Shown here one piece after another: positions 56,501-64,000 of a stretch of DNA of 64,000 bases. This DNA is from Symbiodinium natans. Its lineage: Eukaryota; Sar; Dinophyceae; Suessiales; Symbiodiniaceae. Positions within the stretch are counted from its first letter, which is position 1. Each line of letters starts with the position of its first letter. Under the pieces are notes generated by a model that did no database searches, had not been told where the DNA came from, and was given only the letters and a program-made list of their open reading frames with translations. The stretch spans positions 188,001-252,000 of the forward strand of contig CAJNDS010002443.1 in the NCBI GenBank assembly GCA_905221605.1, written 5' to 3'. Position numbers and translations under genes: made by a program.

Positions 56501-57106
56501 TGTAAACTCGGCCGCAGAAAGCCTGCTTATCTGATGACGCATGGGCACTTAAAGCGCTTCGGACACCAGGTTTTTGCCGGGGCGCCCGTTGGGCTGGTCT
56601 TCCAGTATGCCAAAATCGTGGTACAAATGAAGTTTCTGTTGCGTTCTAGTGTTTCCAAGACCAGCTAGGCAAAAGTAAGTCTTATGGAAGCATGTCAAAC
56701 TTCAGAGAACTTCTCTTTGACAGAACTGCCGCTCTTGGACCTTCGGGCCAGGCTTGAGGTGAGCCCTTGGCGTACCAACACCAGGCTCGCCAAGAGCCGA
56801 CTTTGAATTGAGTTGGCCAGTCCGCACAGAGAGAAGGCAAAGGCCTTGTAGATGAGCATTGCAGACACCCTTCCATCTGCCTTTGCCAAATACCAGCTGG
56901 ATAAAACCAGGCTGTCGGATTCTTTGGTCGGGCTGCCTAGTACATTGCTGATCTCTTCTTTTTGTTACAGATGTGCCAGAGGTCAGTCATGCCAGTTTTC
57001 CGGCCCATGTTGTGTGACTCCGACCCAGACTGCTGGTTGGAGGCGCTTTTGTCGCGTTTAAGTTACTGTAAAAAATTCACTTGCGGTTTTGCCCAGTTGG
57101 TGCCAT
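56500..57106. other. No gene seen
   Basis: Only short open frames on both strands (longest about 64 codons). No motif or repeat was recognised. Confidence 0.5.
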
Positions 57107-57430
57107 GTTAAGCTGAGACAGAAGTTTTTGGCCCTCTGCAGGTTTGTCTGGGGCTTCCTTGCAGGCCTATGCGCCGGCGGCAGAGAGTTGCCCTTTTCTC
57201 AGACCTTGTGACTGCTCCTGCCGCTGGTGCCCTGGGTTTAGGGTTGTTTTAGGGTAGGTGCTTGGCAGTGCGCTCGACGGTGGATCCAGCCAGCTGAGTC
57301 ACTTTCCCTCTTGCCTGGACTGCCTGCCTTCGCTCTACCACCAGGTATGGGACAAGCGCACCATGGGGCTTTCCAAGCAGGCTCAGGACCTGTATCTTGT
57401 CTCCTTACTGGGCATATGAAATTGAAGGCT
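57107..57430 (+). repeat. Direct duplicate, copy 1 (~325 bp)
   Basis: Nearly identical to 58,913-59,243, sharing AGAAGTTTTTGGCCCTCTGC, the GGTTTAGGGTT block and CATGGGGCTTTCCA. About a dozen substitutions and small indels separate them. No long frame is shared. Confidence 0.85.
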
Positions 57431-58912
57431 GCTGCTTTGTGTAAAGTGAGGTTGAGGACCCCCTTGGGCTGTTTGGGTGAGGCTAGGAAGTTCGTTGGCT
57501 GTGTTTAACCCAGGCCTCAAGGCTGTGGAATCAGTGCATGACACTCGCTTGTGCTCCTTGCGGGTGCTATGCCATGGATTCCCAGCCTCGGGGCTGCGGT
57601 TTCGAGAATTCCTTCCTCTGATGTGATGGACACAGACTAGCTGCTGGGAGTAATGGTCAGTACGATGAGAGGAGCAGGAAAAGCGAAGTGCTTTGTACAG
57701 CTGGCGACTCGGACGAGTGAAAGCCACATCCTCCATCTGACCTGTTCTACTAGCGGTCAGAACCTCTAAACTGTGTCATAGGCGCCTGTAGGTAGTATGT
57801 GGGTGCACCACACTCCCAGCCTTGAGCTGAGGTTTTGCCGTAGCAGGTTGGCCGACCAGCCCGAGAGACTATGTCTCGCCCCTTAGGGGCTCCGGGCGAA
57901 TTCATTTGCATGCAGGACGCCCACTGGGCAACGCTTTCGCGCTTGAAGAAAAATTCACCTGCCATATCGTGTCAGAGCTTTTACCCGGCCGTGTGGCTGT
58001 GGTTCCGCATTGCACCCTTCCTTGAGCGACGGAGCAAACCCCTCCAGCTGGGAGGTGGGCACCACATCCCCTCCAGGTGGGAGGTGGGCATCACTTCCCC
58101 TCCAGCTAGGAGGCGTGAGTGCTCAGACCTTCAGTGCTGTCGTGGCCGCCAGCCTTAGTTTGCCATAGTGGTGCCTTGTTTTCTTGATTTTACTTGACTT
58201 GACAATTTGCTTGAATTGCTGTGCAACTTTCACCTAGTTTTGGCTGGTCTATCGTGCGGAAGCAGCTCTCCTGAAGGCGAACGGGCTGAGTTGCGATTGA
58301 CCGCGCCGATCAGATTGGTCATACTACAGTTGCCGCTTCAAAGCACCTTTGCAGGAAGGTTCGTCCTGGACGCTGTTGTGCCACTTCTATCCAGACCCCA
58401 TCTGTCCCCGCCTCTAGGCTGTGGTGTAACTGCCCCGCCCTTGAGGCTGTGGTTTGCACATCAGAAGTGGCCTTCTCAGGGCCTAGCTGGCAGTTTGAGG
58501 TATCGGCCGTACCCTGGCTTAGCACTCCTCACAGGCAGGCCCACCCACGTGTGGTGTCGTGAGGTCGGCCCAGCCTGGGCTCTCATGGTCTTCGCTTCAG
58601 TGATTTGGGGTTCCTTGTGAGGCTTGTGGCCCTGGTCCCACCCAATTGTCTCTGAGGGACCTTGGGGGTTGCGGTGCATCCTAAACCCGGGCCTCGCAAA
58701 TTGTGTTGAGGCTGGCTTTTTCCCCTAACCATGCAGATGCACCCAAGCAAGTGCCAGCAGAGTGTCTGGCACAGAGGGTCTGTGTGGTTCCTTGCTCGCC
58801 ATTGGATTTTCGCCATAATTAGATGGTTGCAGCGCGTTTCGTTCTCCGCCAGTTGCCCATGTGCGGAGGACGTTAAGCCTTTCGGTTAGGATGCGTTTTG
58901 TAATGGCCTCGT
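57431..58912. other. No firm gene; GC-rich spacer between duplicates
   Basis: Plus-strand frames up to 137 codons (58,207-58,620) have no recognisable motif. The spacer repeats a loose word GCCT(C/T)(A/G)AGGCTGTGG several times and holds a ~28-bp tandem repeat at 58,038-58,112. Confidence 0.4.
58038..58112. repeat. ~28-bp tandem repeat
   Basis: Two and a half copies of CCCCTCCAGCTGGGAGGTGG plus a CATCACTT-type tail. Confidence 0.75.
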
Positions 58913-59243
58913 GTTGAGCTGAGGCAGAAGTTTTTGGCCCTCTGCAGGGTTGTCTGGGGCTTCCCTGCAGGCCTATGCGCCGGCGGCAGAGAGTAGCCCT
59001 TTCCTCAGACCTTGTGACTGCTCCTGCCGCTGGTGCCCTGGGTTTAGGGTTGGTTTTAGGGTAGGTGCTTGGCAGTGCTGTCTGCTCGCTGACGGTGGAT
59101 CCAGCCGGCTGAGTCACTTTCCCCTCTTGCCTGGACTGCCTGCCTTCGCCCTACCACCAGGTATGGGATAAGCGCACCATGGGGCTTTCCAGGCAGGCTC
59201 AGGACCTGTATCTCGTCTCCTCACTGGGCATATGATTGAAGGC
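58913..59243 (+). repeat. Direct duplicate, copy 2 (~330 bp)
   Basis: Partner of 57,107-57,430 in the same orientation, 1.8 kb downstream. Confidence 0.85.
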
Positions 59244-59829
59244 GCGCGAGGTGCAGGCCAATAGTCACCGTTCTTCTTCGCTGTGCGAGATTGCAAGGGT
59301 GATGAGCCTTTTGGCAGGTTCTCCGGATTCTGTCCTTTTTGTTCCGGTGTTTTCTCTTTTGGGGTTTAGGGTGTAGCGCAGAGGCCAAAAATGCAACATG
59401 CTGTTGCTGGCATAGGCTTTTGCCGAGGTTTTCTGCCCCAAATCCCCTTCTTGGCGATGTTTATGGGTTGGTTGGTTGGTGGGGTTTTGTTTTGGATCCT
59501 CAAACTGGGGCATAGATGGTTGGTGGCTGGGTTGTCTTAGCCATGATCATGATGGGACCGCGCATTGGCAGGGATAGTTGGCGGTATGGGCTGGAGAGGC
59601 AAGGGTGACCAGTGGGCATGGCGACAGAAAAAACTTGTAGACATTCACTTCTTTCATTCGACCCAAAGCTGTCTCATGGAATCCAAAACTGTCGGCTCTT
59701 TTCGGAAAAACGAACATAACAAAACACACAATCAAGCAGAAATGACCGGACCGGGCAGGAAAAGCTGAAAAGCTTTCGCTCGCCGTAGTTGCTTTGAAAC
59801 TGGGCTTGAGTTTCCCCTCTAAACCCTCA
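59244..59829. other. No gene seen
   Basis: Short frames only, no recognised motif. Confidence 0.5.
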
Positions 59830-59882
59830 ACCCTAAACCCTAAACCCTAAACCCTAAACCCTAAACCCTAAACCCTAAACCC
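59830..59882. repeat. Interstitial telomeric array, ~7 CCCTAAA
   Basis: Clean CCCTAAA heptamers in the C-rich orientation, with non-telomeric DNA on both sides. Confidence 0.95.
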
Positions 59883-60244
59883 GCCCACCCCTCTCATCTC
59901 TGTTGGGGTAGGCGGGCGCAGTCGAGCGCTCAGCGAGACCACGGCAGGCTCTGCTAGGCTGCAGAGCCTGCCAGGCACACTCCTGAGAGGGTCGCCTAGC
60001 CAGAGTCGCCTAGCTCGTCTCAGATTTTTATTGTACCCTAAACCCCGGGGAGGTATCTTTTTCAATTCCTGGCAATCCCTGGCCCTGGCACTGGGCTGGG
60101 CCCTGACCGGCCATCTTGGCTTGGACGCTGGCCCTAGCCCTGTCCCTAGCCCTGGCCCTGGCCCTCCTTGCACCTGCTGGCCCTGGCCCTGGCCCTGGCC
60201 CTGTGGCCCTGAATCTGGCCCTAATCTGGCCCTGGTGGCTCTGT

Positions 60245-60788
60245 TGGTTTTGCTGGCCCTGCTGGCCCTGCTGGCCCTGCTGGCCCTGCTGGCCGTGCTG
60301 GCCTGCTGGCCCTGCTGGCCCTGCTGGCCTGCTGGCCCTGCTGGCTCTGCTGGCCCTGCTGACCCCCTGCTGGCCCCCTGCTGGCCCCCTGCTGGCCCTC
60401 CTCACCCTCCTGGCCCTACTGGCCCTGCTGGCCCTCCTGGCCCTGCTGGCCCTGCTGGCCCTGCCCCTGCTGGCCCTGCTGGCCCTGCTGGCCCTGCTTG
60501 GCTTTGCTGGCCCTGCTGGCCCTACTGGCCCTGTTGGCCCTGCTGACCCTGCTGGCCCTGCTGGCCCTGCTGGCCCTGCTGGCCCTGCTGGCCCTGCTGG
60601 CCCTGCTGGCCCTGCTGGCCCTGCTGGCCCTACTGGCCCTGCTGGCCCTGTTGGCCCTGTTGGCCCTGTTGGCCCTGCTGGCCCTGCTGGCCCTGCTGGC
60701 CCTGCTGGCCCTGCTGGCCCTGCTGGCCCTGCTGGCCCTGCTGGATCTGCTGGCCCTGCTGGCCCTGCTGGCCCTGCTGGCCCTGCTG
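60245..60788. repeat. 9-bp CTGGCCCTG minisatellite
   Basis: About 60 units with TTGGCCCTG, CTGGCCCCC and CTGGCCTG variants; a looser GGCCCT-rich zone precedes it from 60,120. One frame on each strand reads Gly-Pro-Ala repeats. The long minus-strand frame 60,028-61,065 contains it. Confidence 0.93.
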
Positions 60789-60799
60789 AGCTGACAGGA

Positions 60800-61368
60800 G
60801 CCCTCTGAAAGGTCCGACCCCTCGCTTTGACCGCTCTAGTGAGTTTCATTCTCTGGCCAAGTGAACTTCGGCGTTGGGGGGGGGTTCTTGCAAAACCTGC
60901 AGACTCTTCACGCCCTGAATTTCTGGGAGAGGGCCCTTCGGCCCAGACCGTCCCCTGCGCAAAACCTGAGGGGGGGGATCCTTTGCCTTGTGCCCCCGAG
61001 TGACCTCCGAAGTCAAGGGACACCCTTGGCACCCCCTCAAAGTAGTCCCAGGCAGTGCTCGACATGCTGCCTTCTGGCCCCAGATGATCTCCGACTTCCT
61101 AGTGTCCCAATCAGCCACTGTTCCCAAGTGACCCCCCCAAGAAATCGCCAACAGCTCGCCTCAAGTTCGGCAAGTGTTCACGACTCGCACATATCCCAAG
61201 CTTTCGCAGTGTTTTATCTTAGTGTGCTCTGAACATGTTCGATATGTGAGATTTGAATGGCTGGCTTGGCTTTGGCTGGCTCCGGTTTGGTTTCGTGATG
61301 AGTATTGTTTGGGTGGCCTCGGGGTGGGCATGTCTTCACACTTTTGCGTTCAGCTGACCAACGCTACA
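60800..61368. other. No firm gene
   Basis: Minus-strand sequence just upstream of the 9-bp repeat stays open into the Gly-Pro-Ala frame, but I see no independent evidence of coding. Confidence 0.4.
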
Positions 61369-61506
61369 CCCTAAACCCTAAACCCTAAACCCTAAACCCT
61401 AAACCCTAAACCCTAAACCCTAAACCCTAAACCCTAAACCCTAAACCCTAAACCCTAAACCCTAAACCCTAAACCCTAAACCCTAAACCCTAAACCCTAA
61501 ACCCTA
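61369..61506. repeat. Interstitial telomeric array, ~20 CCCTAAA
   Basis: 138 bp of unbroken CCCTAAA. Unique-looking sequence continues on both sides, so this is not a chromosome end in this assembly. Confidence 0.97.
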
Positions 61507-61578
61507 GACCAGACCAACTTGTACCCAGAAGTCGCCCTGCGACGCGGATTCGCCCCAGCTGTGCAGGAGGGAAAAAAA

Positions 61579-61682
61579 CCCTACACCCTAAACCCTAAAC
61601 CCTAAACCCTAAGCCCTAAGCCCTAAGCCCTAAGCCCTAAACCCTAAGCCCTAAGCCCTAAGCCCTAAACCCTAAACCCTGA
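61579..61682. repeat. Variant telomeric array (CCCTAAA/CCCTAAG)
   Basis: About fourteen heptamers mixing CCCTAAA and CCCTAAG, 73 bp from the previous array. Confidence 0.95.
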
Positions 61683-61703
61683 ATTTAAACCCAAAAGACT
61701 TTC

Positions 61704-61808
61704 ATGTACGTATGTATGTATGTATGTATGTATGTATGTATGTATGCATATATATATATATGTATATGTAGATGTAGATGTATATGTAGATGTATATGTA
61801 TATGTATA
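61704..61808. repeat. GTAT and TA/TGTAGA microsatellites
   Basis: About ten GTAT units, a TA run, then TGTAGA/TGTATA hexamers. Confidence 0.9.
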
Positions 61809-62324
61809 AGAAATGTCATTCAAAATGTTCCCACTTTCAATCACGTGGCCGCTTGTGCCACACACACACATACACTCGAGAAAGATGTGCTTTGGTGTCG
61901 GATTTAAGGCTTAATTAAGAGCTTTGTTATGAAGCAGAGGCGGACTGATGCCGGAGACTTTTCAGGAAGCGAAGCGTACGCCCTAAGCTGCTGAGCACGG
62001 GCCTGAAATCCACGCGGAAACCCTAAACCGTAAACCCTAAACCCCAGCATCCACCGATCAGGAAGGCATGCAGGAACCATCTCACCTCGACCACGGGTGA
62101 CTTTCTTAATTACCATTTAGGGTTTATAGGGTAGAACCACGTGGGTGACCTTAGCATGATCCGCTGTTCAAGCGGGCACGCATGTTTATGACACATGTGG
62201 GGCGCTGTTCAAGTGACCCCCTCACGACTCACGATCTGCTGTTCGGACATGCCATGCCACGCCACAATTTCCACGAAACTTTTGTTTTGCGCTGAGTTGC
62301 GAAGCACTCTTCCTAAAACCCGTA
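61809..62324. other. No gene seen
   Basis: Short frames only, with scattered CCCTAAA words at 62,019-62,045. Confidence 0.5.
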
Positions 62325-63190
62325 AACCCCAAAAGAACAAATATCAACAAGTCATATTCATAAAAATATCCTTAAAATCTTAAACGCCCTGAAAATGTAG
62401 GCAAATCCCAGACAAATTCCACCCAACATCACGAAATGACAAGTATCATAGACCCGAAAGCATGAAAATATAAGTTTAGCCCTCTTACCCGATGGACTTT
62501 CTCACCCTTTTGGAAACCCTAATGCCTTAAAAACCTAAAGCCATTGTCGCTGCAACAAAAATGCATGTCAGCCAGCTAGCTGGCATAGAGTTTAAACCCT
62601 ACACTAACACCTATCAGCCCGAAAACCCCCCCAAAAATGGCTGCCAGCTGGCTGGCACGACCGAGGGAAATTCAGTCATTGCTCTTAAGCCCCATCCTAA
62701 ACCCCCCTAAACCCCAAAAGAACAAATATCAACAAGTCATATTCATAAAAATATCCTTAGAATATTAATTGCCCTGAAAATATAGGCAAATCCCATACAA
62801 ATTCCACCCAACATCACAAAATGACAAGTATCATAGACCCGAAAGCATGAATATATAAGTTTAGCCCTCTTACCCGATGGACTTTCTCACCCCCTTAGAA
62901 ACCCTAATTCCCTAAAAGCCTAAAGCCATTGTCTCTGCAACAACATTGCATGGCAGCAACTAACTGGCAGAGAGCTTAAACCCTAAACAAACACCTATCA
63001 ACCTGAAAACGCCCCGAAAATGGCTGCCAGCTGGCTGGCACGACCGAGGGAAATTCAGTCATTGCTCTTAAGCCCCATCCTAAACCCCCCTAAACCCCAA
63101 AAGAACAAATATCAATAAGTCATATTCATAAAAACAGCCTTAAACTATTAAATGCCCTGAAAATATAGGCAAATCCCATACACAATCGTG
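62325..63190. repeat. 385-bp tandem repeat, 2.25 copies
   Basis: Units start at 62,325, 62,710 and 63,093 with AACCCCAAAAGAACAAATAT. The third is cut off after about 98 bp. Copies one and two are roughly 93-95% alike by eye. Each unit includes the palindrome TGCCAGCTGGCTGGCA-like block (about 62,640 and 63,022). No open frame. Confidence 0.93.
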
Positions 63191-63863
63191 ACATGGCATG
63201 CTAAGGTAACCGGACCCGAACTAGTGCATCATAGCCCCTTTGAAGACTTGATTTCGTTAGGCTTGCAACACAATGATGCGACAGATGGACCTTGCGGTCG
63301 AGGAAGGTCTTCCTTGCTAGGTACGTGGAACGTCCGTTTCAGTTTCATTTCAGCTCCGAAGATCTGAAGAGCGTGCAGACTACTGGTGTGTTGTGCCGTT
63401 GACACACGACTGACTGCGTGCGGTTTTGGGAAACATGGCAGTGCAATGTTGCTTTGGGATGTTGAGGGTATCTGGGTAGAGCCGATTTTTTTTTGTTTGG
63501 GGGGGGTGGGGGGGGGGGGTTATGTTCATATGAGGTTTGGGTTTGTTTAAGTTTTAGGGTTTAGGATGAAGCCTTCAGCAAGATTGTGTGTTTTCCATTG
63601 GGTCTTTTGGGGATTTCGGGTTGTTGTGTATGGGAGTTTGAGGGTATCTCGGGTAGAGACATTTTGGGGGGTTATGTCTGCAAATGTTTTTGCATATGAG
63701 TTTTGGGTTCGTTAAGTTTTCGGGCTTCGGATGCAGCTTTGAGCAAGCTATTATTTAAAATTGCTGCCCGTTGTTATCATATGTCTGACTGGACAAAATG
63801 GGCCGCCAACCACTAAACGTCGCCAACCACTAAACGTCGGCCCGCTTCCGCGGGTCCAGCCCG
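63191..63863. other. No gene seen; T and G tracts
   Basis: Contains a T run and a long G tract near 63,485-63,520 and related words repeated near 63,520-63,720 (ATATGAGTTTGGGTT-like). No coding evidence. Confidence 0.5.
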
Positions 63864-63920
63864 GGCTGGAGTTGCGAGAGGGGGGTGGGTAAAACCCACC
63901 CCCCTTCGGCAACTCCAGCC
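63864..63920. repeat. Long imperfect hairpin
   Basis: GGCTGGAGTTGC and GGGGGGTGGGT pair with ACCCACCCCCC and GCAACTCCAGCC around an AAA loop; only a four-base mismatch splits the ~23-bp stem. Part of the left arm is repeated at 63,923-63,947. Confidence 0.85.
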
Positions 63921-63962
63921 CAGGCTGGAGTTGCGAGAGGGGGGTGGTCCATTGCGAGTGGG

Positions 63963-63998
63963 GGGTGTGCCCGCTGAGAATTGTCAGCGGGCACACCC
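63963..63998. repeat. Perfect 15-bp hairpin at window end
   Basis: GGGTGTGCCCGCTGA pairs perfectly with TCAGCGGGCACACCC around the loop GAATTG. Confidence 0.9.
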
Positions 63999-64000
63999 GG

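Noticed and set aside
61369-61682. A chromosome end
   Set aside because: Non-telomeric sequence continues for more than 2 kb to the right, including a tandem repeat and hairpins.

Overview
The window looks like nuclear DNA of a dinoflagellate, most likely of the Symbiodiniaceae. The evidence is internal. Two conserved genes can be followed by hand through dozens of very small exons. Their introns start mostly with GC, sometimes GA or GT, and end in AG followed by G, the splice-site habit described for dinoflagellates. Telomere-type CCCTAAA repeats and many long microsatellites are present, and a Ty1/copia element carries a short match to the dinoflagellate spliced leader. I see no bacterial-style operon, ribosome binding site, rRNA, tRNA or CRISPR array.

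Layout. 1-5.3 kb: no recognisable gene, several simple repeats. 5.3-11.1 kb, minus strand: a plastid-type cysteine desulfurase (SufS/NifS family), traced through 24 exons that join in frame to 402 codons, nearly the whole enzyme. 14.4-28.2 kb, minus strand: a cation-chloride cotransporter (SLC12, KCC-like) traced through 33 exons from the first membrane segment to the stop codon, with gaps. 30.4-35.5 kb, minus strand: protein-like stretches that I cannot name, separated by a diverged ~200-bp tandem repeat. 36,155-46,361: a complete, young Ty1/copia retrotransposon in minus orientation, with two 552-bp LTRs differing at two positions, a 5-bp target duplication, tRNA primer site, Gag-protease-integrase and RT-RNase H. 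It has two unusual parts: a ~2.7-kb block between protease and integrase that is open in two frames, and a methyltransferase-like domain after RNase H. 46.4-53.5 kb: repeat-rich, with a 59-bp satellite built on telomeric heptamers and long ACT/AGT arrays. 53.8-56.5 kb: unrecognised candidate coding stretches. 57-64 kb: duplicated segments, a 9-bp Gly-Pro-Ala-coding repeat, interstitial telomeric arrays, a 385-bp tandem repeat and two strong hairpins.

The desulfurase would supply sulfur for Fe-S cluster assembly in the plastid. The cotransporter would move chloride with potassium (or sodium) across a membrane. They share a strand, as expected in the one-directional gene blocks of dinoflagellate chromosomes, but nothing ties them functionally. 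Exon boundaries were assigned by eye from conserved protein motifs and phase. They need transcript support.
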